64,000 nt of DNA, taken from assembly GCF_011764545.1 (NCBI RefSeq), contig NZ_AP022870.1, positions 5,192,001-5,256,000 of the forward strand, read 5' to 3'. Below are positions 44,385 to 53,230 of the stretch, one piece after another (position 1 is the first letter of the stretch; each line of letters starts with the position of its first letter). The DNA is from Phytohabitans flavus (GTDB lineage: Bacteria > Actinomycetota > Actinomycetes > Mycobacteriales > Micromonosporaceae). The position numbers and the translations under genes are program-made. The notes beneath the pieces are model-generated. The model was not told the origin of the DNA and did no database searches. It saw only the letters and a program-made list of their open reading frames with translations.

Positions 44385-45482
44385 ATGAGATCTGGTGTTG
44401 GCGCGGCGTTCGTCGTGGTCGTGCTTGCCGGATGTACCAGCGCCGCGCCGCGGCCACCGGCGCCGGAGTTCTCCACGCAGCCGCTCCGGGCGCGGGCGGC
44501 GCACACGGCCACGTTGCTCGCCGACGGCCGTGTCCTGCTGGCCGGCGGCTGCGCGAACGACGGGTGCGGCACCGCCGACGCCGCGCCCCACACCGAGATC
44601 TACCTGCCCGGGCATGGGTTCGCGGCCGGGCCGGCGATGCGGCATCCCCGCGACGCGCACACAGCGACCACCCTGGCCGACGGCCGGGTGCTGTTCGTCG
44701 GCGGCTTCACCGGTGAGGGGCGGCCGCCCCTGGCGGAGGCGGAGATCTTCGATCCGCGCACCGTCGAGTTCGGACCGGGCGGCAGCCTGGGCACCGGGCG
44801 CGGTGGGCATGTCGCCGCGCGGCTGCCGGACGGGCGGGTCCTGGTCGCCGGTGGGTGGGTCGGTCTGCGGGCGTACACGGCGAGCGTGGAGATCTTCGAC
44901 CCCGCGACCGGCGCCTTCACGGCCGGGCCGGCGATGCCCGGACCGCGCCTCGGTGCGGCGGCGGTCGCGTTGCCGGACGGCAGGGTCCTGGTCACCGGCG
45001 GTGAGGAGGCGCCACAGCGGGGGCTGGCGACCGCGCTCGTGTACCTGCCCGGCACGGGCCGCTGGCAGCCGGTCGGGCCGATGGGCACACCGCGGTACAA
45101 GCACGCCCTGGCCATGCTGCCTGACGGCCGCGTCATGGTGACGGGCGGCACCACCGACGACACCCGGCTGCTGGCCTCGACCGAGGTGTTCGACCCGGCT
45201 ACCAACCGGTTCACGCCGGGGCCGGCGATGGGCGCGGAGCGGTACAAGTGCGCGGGCGCCGCGGTCGCCACCCGTGCCGGGCTGCTGGTGGCCTGCGGCG
45301 ACCAGGTCGAGTCCTACGACGGGCGATCGGCCCGCTTCCGGCCCGTGCCCGGTACCCGGCAGGTCTGGCGGTCCTTCCCCACGGCGACCGCGCTGCCGGA
45401 CGGCTCGGTGCTCGTCGTCGGCGGGTACGACCGGCAGATCCGCACCCACCGCGACGCGGCGGTCGTCCGCCCCGTCGGGTGA
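44385..45482 (+). CDS. Kelch-repeat lipoprotein
   Basis: 365 aa. A lipobox signal peptide (AFVVVVLAGCTS, lipidated Cys near residue 17) precedes six to seven kelch-type repeats, each with a DGRVL(L/V)xGG core (for example LLADGRVLLAGG, LADGRVLFVGG, LPDGRVLVAGG, LPDGRVLVTGG, LPDGRVMVTGG, LPDGSVLVVGG) and an EIFDPxT partner. This makes a beta-propeller on the outer face of the membrane, probably for binding. A longer frame from 44334 gives no signal peptide, so ATG 44385 is chosen. Confidence 0.88.
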   Translation: MRSGVGAAFVVVVLAGCTSAAPRPPAPEFSTQPLRARAAHTATLLADGRVLLAGGCANDGCGTADAAPHTEIYLPGHGFAAGPAMRHPRDAHTATTLADGRVLFVGGFTGEGRPPLAEAEIFDPRTVEFGPGGSLGTGRGGHVAARLPDGRVLVAGGWVGLRAYTASVEIFDPATGAFTAGPAMPGPRLGAAAVALPDGRVLVTGGEEAPQRGLATALVYLPGTGRWQPVGPMGTPRYKHALAMLPDGRVMVTGGTTDDTRLLASTEVFDPATNRFTPGPAMGAERYKCAGAAVATRAGLLVACGDQVESYDGRSARFRPVPGTRQVWRSFPTATALPDGSVLVVGGYDRQIRTHRDAAVVRPVG

Positions 45483-45526
45483 CACGAGAGGATCACCACG
45501 AGACAGCCCTCGCTACCATGCCGGCC

Positions 45527-45919
45527 ATGACGATCGGCATCAGGTCCACGGTGGTCGCCGTGGTCGCGCTCGTGGCCATCTCCGTCGCCGGGTGCGGGAG
45601 CCGGAACGGGCAGGCCAAGTTCCAGGAAAAGCTCACCGGCGCCGGCTTCGACCACGTCTCCGTCACCCGCGACGAGGAGGGCTCAGGCAGCAAGAAGGCG
45701 CTCGTCGCGTACGACGTCGACTGGCCCGCCAACACCGACGGCGACGACGCCACCTGCACCGTCGAGCTGGAGCACCCGGCCAATAAGAACGGCTCGCTCA
45801 AGGGTGGCGACTGGCACATCGACGAGGTCAACGGCCAGGACGTAAACGGCTGGGGCGGCGACAGCCCGAACCCGGCGACCGTCCGCCAGCTGCTCCAGGA
45901 GCACGGCTTCGACTGCTGA
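45527..45919 (+). CDS. Small DUF-like lipoprotein
   Basis: 130 aa: STVVAVVALVAISVAGCGSR signal with a lipobox Cys, then a charged 105-residue domain (GAGFDHVSVTRDEEGSGSKK, CTVELEHPANKNGSLKGGDW, PATVRQLLQEHGFDC) with three Cys. Likely an exported lipoprotein; function unknown. An ATG at 45518 would add three residues. It follows the kelch lipoprotein by 44 bp and may be co-transcribed. Confidence 0.75.
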   Translation: MTIGIRSTVVAVVALVAISVAGCGSRNGQAKFQEKLTGAGFDHVSVTRDEEGSGSKKALVAYDVDWPANTDGDDATCTVELEHPANKNGSLKGGDWHIDEVNGQDVNGWGGDSPNPATVRQLLQEHGFDC

Positions 45920-45927
45920 GGACTCGC

Positions 45928-45951
45928 GATCTCAGGGCGGCGGCTGAGATC
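45928..45951 (+). terminator. Hairpin after the lipoprotein gene
   Basis: GATCTCAG (45928-45935) and CTGAGATC (45944-45951) with an 8-nt loop, ten bases after the stop. Confidence 0.5.
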
Positions 45952-46083
45952 TCGATCGCTAAAAGTGCACGAACGGACCCTGTCCGGCAGACGAACCGCG
46001 TCGGTACGGTCAGAGCGCGGGTCGCCGCTGACGCCGATTCACCGCACTTGTCGTCCTCATTAGACGATCCGGAGGGCAGGATC

Positions 46084-46509
46084 GTGGGAGAGACCCTTGC
46101 GCAGGCGTCGGCGATCGCGTTCGACGTCCACGGGCTTCCGCCACTGAAAAACGAAGCACTGTCCATCTTCGCCGCCGGCCACCGCCAGGCCGGCCGGGTG
46201 CGCACGCTGCTGGAGGCGGCCTGCGCGGCCGCACAGCGCACCGGCTGGACCGCGCTGGCCGACCCGGTCGCGCTCGACGTGGTGCTGCGCCGCCCGCCCG
46301 GCTCGCACAGCGGCGACGCCACCAACTTCCTGGGCGGGATCGGCGACGTCCTCCAGGACAAGCGGCGGTCGGCGCGCGGCAGCCTGGCCCACCTCGGCGT
46401 GCTCGTCGACGTGGCGCTCTACGTCGACGACCGCCAGATCCGCCAGCTCTCGTACCGGGAGGAGCACGCGGACGAGCCGTCGTACACGGTGCGGGTCTCC
46501 GCCCTCTAG
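46084..46509 (+). CDS. Possible RusA-like fold protein
   Basis: 141 aa from GTG 46084, which has GGAGGG eight bases upstream. The order AIAFDVHGLPPLKNEALSIF, then SGDATNFLGGIGDVLQDKR and VALYVDDRQIRQLSYREEH follows the RusA Holliday-junction-resolvase pattern (Asp pair before a helix, then DD-Q). The catalytic Lys position of RusA is not obvious, so it may be inactive or only a fold relative. No phage gene is near. The identification is inference from motif order. Confidence 0.45.
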   Translation: MGETLAQASAIAFDVHGLPPLKNEALSIFAAGHRQAGRVRTLLEAACAAAQRTGWTALADPVALDVVLRRPPGSHSGDATNFLGGIGDVLQDKRRSARGSLAHLGVLVDVALYVDDRQIRQLSYREEHADEPSYTVRVSAL

Positions 46510-46513
46510 GGCG

Positions 46514-47086
46514 TCAGCCGCGCAGGCCGTTGCGGAGCAGGTCGATCGCGCGGTCGGCGCTGGCCCGCCGGCGCTCGATGTCGTCGACCCCCTCGATCAC
46601 CGACGCCACCATGCGCATGATGTCGAGCAGGTCCTCCTTGACCAGGTCGGAGCGGAGGGCGCCGTCCTCCTGCGCGCGCCGGACCGGCTCGGCGAAGGCC
46701 CGCACGATCCGCTCGGCCAGCGCCTGCAACTCCGGCGCCTCCGTGCCCTTGGCCAGCGCCTGGTGCAGGCCGTGGCTGCGCACCTGGTGGTCGAGCAACG
46801 CCCGCAGCAGCGCGTCGAACGCGTCCGCGCGGCCGTCGTGAGCCGCCGCAAGCCGCTCGATGTCGCGCACGTTGTCTTCGAAGATGGCGACCGCCAGCGC
46901 GTAGCGGTCCGGGAAGTGGCGGTAGAGCGTGCCGCGCCCGACGCCCGCGCGCCGGGCCACCGCGTCGAGCGGCGCACTGAAGCCGGCGATCGCGAACACC
47001 TCGCGCGCCGCCTCGATAATCAACGCCCGGTTGCGCCGGGCGTCCCGGCGGAGAGTGTGGCTCTCCGTGATCTGGACCGAGGTCAC
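46514..47086 (-). CDS. TetR family transcriptional regulator
   Basis: 190 aa from GTG 47086. N-terminal helix-turn-helix: RRDARRNRALIIEAAREVFA, then PLDAVARRAGVGRGTLYRHF and PDRYALAVAIF; the ligand-binding C-terminal domain is helical. The start at 47086 overlaps the stop of the upstream flavoprotein gene (GTGA), so the two are coupled. Ligand and targets unknown, but the flavoprotein operon is a likely one. Confidence 0.9.
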   Translation of the reverse strand: MTSVQITESHTLRRDARRNRALIIEAAREVFAIAGFSAPLDAVARRAGVGRGTLYRHFPDRYALAVAIFEDNVRDIERLAAAHDGRADAFDALLRALLDHQVRSHGLHQALAKGTEAPELQALAERIVRAFAEPVRRAQEDGALRSDLVKEDLLDIMRMVASVIEGVDDIERRRASADRAIDLLRNGLRG

Positions 47087-48006
47087 GCGCCGAAGTCTAC
47101 GAGAACGCTGGCCGCGCATCCCCAGGAAAGCGTTACTCCGGCACCCCCGTGCCCATAGTTATGGATCACTCGGGCACCGCTGGGCAGCCGATCGGGGTCG
47201 GTGCCTACCCGAGCGCCGCCCCGCCGTACCGGCCGCAGCCCGGCCAGCTCGCCCAGCACCGGCGCGCCGGCGAGCTCCGGCACAAGCTCGGTGCAGCGGG
47301 CGACGATCCCCGCCGCGACCCGCGGATCCGGCGCCGTGTCCCACTCCCCCAGCTCGTAGGTGCCGCCCAGCACCACGTCCCGCGAGCGGGGATGCACGTA
47401 GACCATGCCGGCCGGGTGGTGCTCCTGCCGTACCGACGTCTCGATGCCCGGATTGGCGACCAGCACGACCCGCCCGCGGGCCGGTACCACGGCGGCGTCC
47501 GCGCAGAGCTCACCGGCCGCGAGGCCGGTAGCGTTGACCACGACGGGCGCCAGCTCCGCGGCCTCCGCCAGGTCGCGCAGGCGCCGGCGCTCCAGCGCCA
47601 CGCCGCCGCCGGCCAGCCGCGCCACGAGCCACTCCAGGTAGGGGCCCATCTCCACGGTGGGCACGGTGAAGCGCCACTCACGGCCGTGGTCTTCAAAATT
47701 TGGTACGGCCGGCGCCCACCACGGGTCGTCGGACGGCTGGACGAGCATGCGAGTGCGGCGCATCACCACCCCGGGCGCGCCGGCGGCCGCCTGGCGGGCC
47801 AGCTCGTCGTAGGTCTGCCCAGCCCAGGCCAGCACCCGCGGATCCGGGTCGGTGCGGGTGGGGTACCAGACGGCGGCGGCCACAGCGGAAACGGTCTCGG
47901 CGGGCGGGTCGGCAGCGACCAACGCCACCTGCGCGCCAGCCTCACGAAGGCGGATCGCGGAAGTCAGTCCGATGACGCCCGCGCCGACCACGACAACATC
48001 GAACAT
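47083..48006 (-). CDS. D-amino-acid-oxidase-like FAD flavoprotein
   Basis: 307 aa. The dinucleotide motif VVVVGAGVIGLTSAIRLREA is N-terminal; AAAVWYPTRTDPDPRVLAWA and C-terminal LRPVRRGGARVGTDPD then IHNYGHGGAGVTLSWGCA match D-amino-acid oxidases, including the substrate Arg region and the final FAD-binding glycine motif. It probably oxidises a D-amino acid or similar amine. Overlaps the TetR gene by four bases. Confidence 0.85.
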   Translation of the reverse strand: MFDVVVVGAGVIGLTSAIRLREAGAQVALVAADPPAETVSAVAAAVWYPTRTDPDPRVLAWAGQTYDELARQAAAGAPGVVMRRTRMLVQPSDDPWWAPAVPNFEDHGREWRFTVPTVEMGPYLEWLVARLAGGGVALERRRLRDLAEAAELAPVVVNATGLAAGELCADAAVVPARGRVVLVANPGIETSVRQEHHPAGMVYVHPRSRDVVLGGTYELGEWDTAPDPRVAAGIVARCTELVPELAGAPVLGELAGLRPVRRGGARVGTDPDRLPSGARVIHNYGHGGAGVTLSWGCAASVLVDFGA

Positions 48007-48061
48007 TTGGGGTGGATGCACCACTTTCCGGGTGCCGGGTACGGTTGCTTCGCGCGTGAGT

Positions 48062-48328
48062 CTACTGGTGGCCCGGGGAGGAAGAAATTGCCGACGATGG
48101 ATCCTTAGTGGGCTTTCCCATTACATAGACGCCACGACCCTGGTGGCCCTCGAGCACCCCGGCGTCCTGTAGGCGGCCGAGCGCCGCTTTGACCGGGGTG
48201 TCGCTGCACTCGTACGCCTGCATCAGCTCCGCGATCGAGGGCAGCTTGTCGCCCGCCTTGAGTTCACCGGACTCTATCCGTTCACGGATGTCGTTAATGA
48301 TCTTGCGATATACGGGCACGGCGGGCAT
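48062..48328 (-). CDS. Short GntR-family HTH regulator
   Basis: 88 aa: VPVYRKIINDIRERIESGEL, KAGDKLPSIAELMQAYECSD, TPVKAALGRLQDAGVLEGHQ and GRGVYVMG form a complete GntR winged helix with almost no effector domain. ATG 48328 follows AAGGGGAG. Such short GntR proteins are common near xre genes in actinomycetes; no obvious target here. Confidence 0.85.
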   Translation of the reverse strand: MPAVPVYRKIINDIRERIESGELKAGDKLPSIAELMQAYECSDTPVKAALGRLQDAGVLEGHQGRGVYVMGKPTKDPSSAISSSPGHQ

Positions 48329-48511
48329 GTGCTGGCACTCCCCTTGGTCGGCGTATGACATTTGATCATGCCCGCCCTGGGGTCTCAAGTATTCGTGGTA
48401 TCCAATTGACTCTGGGTCCTAAGAACCCTAGGTTGAACGTTCGGTGAGGCGGCTCTGCCCCTTGGTCGGCAACCTGGAGGCCCGGGTCGCCTCACCCTCC
48501 CAGGAGGTCCG

Positions 48512-49312
48512 ATGCCGGACAGCTACGCCTACGACAACGACGTCGACGTGGCAATCCAGCAGCACATGTCCCTGTCCGCGATGCTCGACGACTTCACCCG
48601 CACCCGACTGTCCGCTGTAGACACTCTGGCCGGAGCGACCGCTCCGCCCAGCACTTTTCGCTGCCTTGAAGTGGGCGCCGGCGCCGGCAGCATCGCGCGC
48701 TGGCTGGCCGGCCAAGGCGCCTCGGTGATCGCGACCGACCTCAAGCCCGGACACCTGAACGAGGAGGAGAGGATCCGTGTGCTCGCCCACGACATCGTGG
48801 CCGAGCCGGTGCCCGACCCGCCGTACGACCTGATCCACACCCGCCTGCTCCTCATCCACCTGCCCGAGCGCGAGCAGGTGCTGCGCAAGCTCGCCGCCGC
48901 GCTCCGCCCGGGCGGCAGCCTGGTGGTCGAGGACTGGTACGTCCGCCCCGAACACATCCTCGTAGACGCACCCACCCCGTCCGACACCGCGCTCTTCGAG
49001 CGCTACCAACGCATCCTGCTCGACATCCTCGACAACGACCCGACCTGGGCCGCCCGCATCCACGGCCAGATGGTCGCCGCCGGCCTGCGCGAGGTGGACA
49101 CCGCGATCCACTCCCCGGTATGGCCGGCCGGCAGCCCAGGCGCGCTGCTCGTGACGGTCAACCTGAGCCTCTTCCGCCAGCGCCTGCTGGACGCGGGCCT
49201 GACGAGCGGCGAGCTCGACCACCTGGAGTGGCTTGTCCGCGACCCCCGCTCCGGCCTGGTGATCCGCGGCCACCTCCTGTACTCCACCATCGGCCGCGCC
49301 CCGGAACTCTAA
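48512..49312 (+). CDS. Class I SAM-dependent methyltransferase
   Basis: 266 aa. Motif I FRCLEVGAGAGSIARWLAGQ, motif II acidic VIATDLKPG, then AHDIVAEPVPDPPYDLIHTR and motif III LAAALRPGGSLVVEDWYVRP. A good GGAGG site precedes ATG 48512. Substrate unknown; it stands alone. Confidence 0.9.
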   Translation: MPDSYAYDNDVDVAIQQHMSLSAMLDDFTRTRLSAVDTLAGATAPPSTFRCLEVGAGAGSIARWLAGQGASVIATDLKPGHLNEEERIRVLAHDIVAEPVPDPPYDLIHTRLLLIHLPEREQVLRKLAAALRPGGSLVVEDWYVRPEHILVDAPTPSDTALFERYQRILLDILDNDPTWAARIHGQMVAAGLREVDTAIHSPVWPAGSPGALLVTVNLSLFRQRLLDAGLTSGELDHLEWLVRDPRSGLVIRGHLLYSTIGRAPEL

Positions 49313-49346
49313 TAGGCACTACTCTTTGGAGCTATCCACAATAGAC

Positions 49347-49420
49347 ATTGAGCTACCGCGACGTCCGCGGTGGTCCGGACCGCTGCTCCCGCGGCCTCAC
49401 CCTCCGCGGTTCACAACCCC
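49347..49420 (+). repeat. Type A dispersed repeat, copy 5 (full)
   Basis: Full forward copy between the methyltransferase and argS genes. Frames that start inside it upstream of argS are artefacts. Confidence 0.85.
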
Positions 49421-49587
49421 GCCGCCGGCCTCACGGCCGGCGGCGCCTGGCACAGAACCCCGATGGGGCTCCGATCACCGCACGGGATGGGCGGCTACCG
49501 CTCGGCCAGCGGCAGGTCGAGCGCCCGAGCCCGCCAAGTCGCGTAAATCGGGCGACCGCTGCCCGTGCGGCGCCTACATTTGCCGGC

Positions 49588-51312
49588 ATGGCGACCCTTG
49601 AAGCTCTGCTCCACGACCGGCTCGCGCCCGCCTTCGAAGCGGTCGCCGGCGCGCGGGTGGATCCGAGCCTGCGGCGGTCGCAGCACGCGGACTTCCAGGC
49701 GGACGCCGCGCTCGCCCTGGCCAAGCGGCTCGGCCGCCCGCCTCGCGAGATCGCCGCCGACGTGCTCGGCAGCGCTCGCCTGGACGGGCTGGTGGCCACG
49801 GCGGAGGTCTCGGGGCCGGGGTTCATCAACCTGACGCTCGCCGACGACGCGCTCGGGCCGCTGCTCGGCGCGATGAGCCGGGACGAGCGGCTCGGCGTGC
49901 CACGTGTCGAGGCGCCGGAGACGGTGCTCGTCGACTACTCCGCGCCGAACGTGGCCAAGGAGATGCACGTCGGCCACCTCCGCTCGACGGTGATCGGCGA
50001 CGCGGCGGTACGGGTGCTCGACTGGCTCGGCCACCGCGTGCTCCGCGCCAACCACCTCGGCGACTGGGGCACGCCGTTCGGGATGCTGATTGAGCACCTT
50101 GCCGACGAGGGCGAGAGCGGCGCGGCCGGGGAGCTGTCGCTCGGCGACCTCAACGCGTTCTACCAGGCGGCCCGCGCCAAGTTCGACACCGACGAGACCT
50201 TCCGCGAGCGGTCGCGCAGCCGGGTGGTCGCCCTCCAGAGCGGCGATCCGGGTACCCGGCACATGTGGCGGCTGCTCGTCGACGAGTCGGAGCGGCACTT
50301 CCTCGTCTTGTACGACCTGCTCGGCGTGCGCCTCACCGACGGCGACTTCCGCGGCGAGAGCTTCTACAACGACATGCTCGCGCCGGTCGTGGCCGAGCTT
50401 GACCGGCTGGGGCTGCTGCGGGTGAGCGAGGGCGCCCAGGTGGTGTACCCGGCGGGCTTCACCGGCCGGGGTGGCGAGCCGCTGCCGCTGATCGTGCGCA
50501 AGTCGGACGGCGGCTTCGGCTACCCGGCCACCGACCTCGCGGCGATCCGCTTCCGCACTGCCGAGCTGGGCGCCACCCGCCTGCTCTACGTCGTGGGCCT
50601 GCCGCAGAGCCAGCACTTCGCGATGGTCTTCGAGGTCGCCCGGGAGGCCGGGTGGCTCACGCCGCCGGCCCGCGCCGAGCACGTCGGCTTCGGCTCGATC
50701 CTCGGCCCGGACGGCAAGCTCTTCCGCAGCCGCGCGGGTGACACGGTCAAGCTCGGCGCGCTCCTCGACGAGGCGATAGCCCGCGCCGCAGCCTTGATCG
50801 CCGAGAAGAGTCCCGACCTCGACCCGGAGACCAGCGCGGCGGTGGCCAGGGATGTCGGGATCGGCGCGCTCAAGTACGCCGACCTCTCCAACGACCGCAC
50901 CCGCGACTACGTCTTCGACTGGGATCGCATGATCTCGTTCGAGGGCGACACCGGGCCGTACCTCCAGTACGCGCGTGCCCGCATCCTGTCGATTTTCCGT
51001 AGGGGTGGCGTCACCCCGCCGCACGACCTGGCCGCGATCCCGGTCACCGCGCCGCCGGAGCGGGCGCTCGCCATCGAGCTGCTCGGCTTTACCGGCGTGG
51101 TCGCCGAGGTGGGCGAGTCGCTGGAGTTCCACCGGCTGGCCGGGTACCTCTTCCGGCTGGCCACCGTGTTCACCGCGTTCTACGAGCGCTGCCCTGTGCT
51201 GCGTGCCGAGGGCTCTGTGCGGGAGAGCCGGCTCGCGCTCTGCGACCTGACCGCGCGCGTGCTGGGACGTGGGCTCACCCTGCTCGGCATCGGCACTCCC
51301 GACCGGATGTGA
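49588..51312 (+). CDS. argS: Arginyl-tRNA synthetase
   Basis: 574 aa, normal length. HIGH-type motif in APNVAKEMHVGHLRSTVIG, tRNA/aminoacyl core NHLGDWGTPFGMLIEHL, C-terminal FGSILGPDGKLFRSRAGDTV (KMSKS equivalent lacking a canonical KMSKS, as usual for ArgRS) and the DALR anticodon domain. Charges tRNA-Arg. ATG 49588 lies after a type A repeat. Confidence 0.97.
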   Translation: MATLEALLHDRLAPAFEAVAGARVDPSLRRSQHADFQADAALALAKRLGRPPREIAADVLGSARLDGLVATAEVSGPGFINLTLADDALGPLLGAMSRDERLGVPRVEAPETVLVDYSAPNVAKEMHVGHLRSTVIGDAAVRVLDWLGHRVLRANHLGDWGTPFGMLIEHLADEGESGAAGELSLGDLNAFYQAARAKFDTDETFRERSRSRVVALQSGDPGTRHMWRLLVDESERHFLVLYDLLGVRLTDGDFRGESFYNDMLAPVVAELDRLGLLRVSEGAQVVYPAGFTGRGGEPLPLIVRKSDGGFGYPATDLAAIRFRTAELGATRLLYVVGLPQSQHFAMVFEVAREAGWLTPPARAEHVGFGSILGPDGKLFRSRAGDTVKLGALLDEAIARAAALIAEKSPDLDPETSAAVARDVGIGALKYADLSNDRTRDYVFDWDRMISFEGDTGPYLQYARARILSIFRRGGVTPPHDLAAIPVTAPPERALAIELLGFTGVVAEVGESLEFHRLAGYLFRLATVFTAFYERCPVLRAEGSVRESRLALCDLTARVLGRGLTLLGIGTPDRM

Positions 51313-51358
51313 CACGTTCAGCATTGTCGTAAGTACGTAGTTGCGTAATACTCGGTGC

Positions 51359-51874
51359 ATGACGAGCATCGAGGAACGCGTCCGTGCGCTTGAAGAGCAG
51401 ATGACCGCGCTCGCCGCCCTGCTGGACCGGTCATCGCCGGAGGTCGGCGAGCCCGCCGCCGGTACCAAGGATGTCTTTTGGGCTTTGGAGGGACTCAAGC
51501 GGCGACTGCCCGGCGGCGCCGGCGCCGTCCTCTACACCGGGGCCGTGGAGCCGGCGGAGGGCGAGCGGTACGAGTGGCAGTACGGCGTGATGACCGCCGA
51601 CCTGATGGCCGAGGACTGGTCGGCGGCGGCCACCGCGCTCTCCGCACTCGCCCACCCGGTGCGGCTGCTGCTGCTCCGCGAGGTGCTTGGCGGCCGCCAC
51701 GGCGCGTCGGAGCTGTCCGAAGTGGAGGGTCTGGGCACCAGCGGCCAGCTGTACCACCACCTGCGCCAGCTCGTGAGCGCCGGGTGGCTGCGGGCGAACG
51801 GCCGCGGGCAGTACATCGTGCCGGCCGAGCGAGTGGTGCCGCTGCTGGTGACGCTCACGGCGGCAACCCGATGA
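51359..51874 (+). CDS. HTH regulator (ArsR-like winged helix)
   Basis: 171 aa. The coiled N-terminus IEERVRALEEQMTALAALLD is followed by a winged helix SALAHPVRLLLLREVLGGRH, GASELSEVEGLGTSGQLYHH and LRQLVSAGWLRANGRGQYIV, an ArsR-type arrangement. An upstream TACGTAGTTGCGTAATAC region may be an operator. It overlaps the next gene by ATGA (51871-51874), so it probably controls it. Confidence 0.82.
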   Translation: MTSIEERVRALEEQMTALAALLDRSSPEVGEPAAGTKDVFWALEGLKRRLPGGAGAVLYTGAVEPAEGERYEWQYGVMTADLMAEDWSAAATALSALAHPVRLLLLREVLGGRHGASELSEVEGLGTSGQLYHHLRQLVSAGWLRANGRGQYIVPAERVVPLLVTLTAATR

Positions 51875-52305
51875 GGTGGGACCGCTGGGGCGTCGGGGTG
51901 TCCGTGCTCGCGGCCGCGCTGGGCTGGCTGGCCGGGCCGCGGCCGGCCGAGCTCGGCGACGAGTCCACAGGGGACGCTCAGCTCGGCTCGCGGGTGCGGG
52001 CGCTGGCCAGCGACACGACGGGGTACCGCGGGCTGGCAGTCGCGTACGTGACGAGCGACTCGGTGCGCGTCGCCGGCCTGGGCGACGACGGGGCCGGCGG
52101 GGCGGTCGGTGGGGACACGCCGTTCGAGATCGGGTCGATCGGCAAGCCGCTGACCGGGATGCTGCTGGCCGACCTGATCCGCGCCGGTACGGTCCGCGCC
52201 GACGAGCCGCTGCGCGACCTGATGCCCACTGTGGACTTCGCCGACCCGGACACCGCCGCCACGACGGCCGAGGAGCTGGCCCGGAGGCCCCAAGATTCGC
52301 ATTGA
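51871..52305 (+). pseudogene. Serine hydrolase (beta-lactamase family), 3' truncated by repeats
   Basis: The first 138 residues are a normal N-terminus of a class C/beta-lactamase-like serine hydrolase: a membrane helix (VGVSVLAAALGWLAG), then PFEIGSIGKPLTGMLLADLI with the nucleophile Ser and Lys of SxxK, and DEPLRDLMPTVDFADPDTAA. From about 52283 it runs into intergenic repeat sequence (the module also found at 53027) and stops. The catalytic Tyr and KTG-type motifs are gone, so it is inactive. Confidence 0.75.
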
Positions 52306-53149
52306 CGGGGTCGAACCTTTACGCGAAGACGCCGATCAAGGCCGATAGCCGCAGATTTCCTTGGATCGACGTAAGCAGCACGGTGTCACGCTGCGATTGT
52401 GGCGAGAAATTGCCCCTGGAGGGGCGATTTTTCACCACGGACAACCAGGGCACCCACCGATCAAGGCCACACCCCCTTTCTCTGCGCAGCTCAAATCTCG
52501 ATCCTGCGATGGCCATTGTGGACGGACCCACCTACCCCGACTCCAGAAAGCCTCTATAAAGCTTTCGGAGTCGGGGTCATTGAGTCTGTCCGCAGTCTCT
52601 CTGCGGGATCTGCGTCGCGTCGGGATTTGAGCCGCCGCGATGTCCGCCGCCGCGTCGCGAGATGCGGCTTTGTGAAGACTCGTGGTTGCCCTGGCAGCAA
52701 TAAGTCTTCCCAAACCTCGACGGGCCATCACCGAGACCACCACCGCCGCGCGACACCAGGCGCACACCCCACCCGCAGTGCCGTCCCGTCGGCGGAGATC
52801 CCCGCCGGAGGCAAAAGAAAGGGGTAACCGCAACCCCGAGCCCCACAGAGCGACCCACGACACCGAAAGATCTCTAGATCCAGGCGCCGCGCCTTTGTGA
52901 ACACCAACCGTTGCTATGGCAGCGGAAAACGTTCACAAAAGGCCGACGAGCCCTGCCCTCGCGGCAAGTCCTGGTGATCGTCAGCTCAGGCCCTAGGGAG
53001 CTTCGGGGTTTGGTCGGTCGGAGCCCTAGGCCCCAGATTCGCGTTGGCGGGATCGGCACCTGCGCGTAAAGGGCCGATCAAGGCCGCGTCCCCTTCCGCA
53101 CGCGCTAGTGGGCGACGGCCTCACCCCCGACGGCATTGCCGGGGTCTGA
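52283..53149. repeat. Repeat island
   Basis: The interval is a mosaic of repeats: a GGCCCCAGATTCGC module (52283-52340, again 53027-53090), a type D hairpin (52398-52439), a CTCTATA-loop palindrome (52535-52576) and two type C hairpins (52665-52714, 52891-52943). No credible gene. Short frames here lack coding signal. Confidence 0.7.
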
Positions 53150-53219
53150 TTGTGAACCGCGGAGGGTGAGGCCGCGGGAGCAGCGGTCCGGACCACCGCG
53201 GACATCGCGGTAGCTCAAA
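53150..53219 (-). repeat. Type A dispersed repeat, copy 6 (full)
   Basis: Full copy on the minus strand just before the 3' end of the radical SAM gene. Confidence 0.85.
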
Positions 53220-53230
53220 GGTCTAAAGAT

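Noticed and set aside
49495..51498. A 667-codon minus-strand frame opposite argS
   Set aside because: Antisense shadow caused by high GC; the argS frame has all synthetase motifs.
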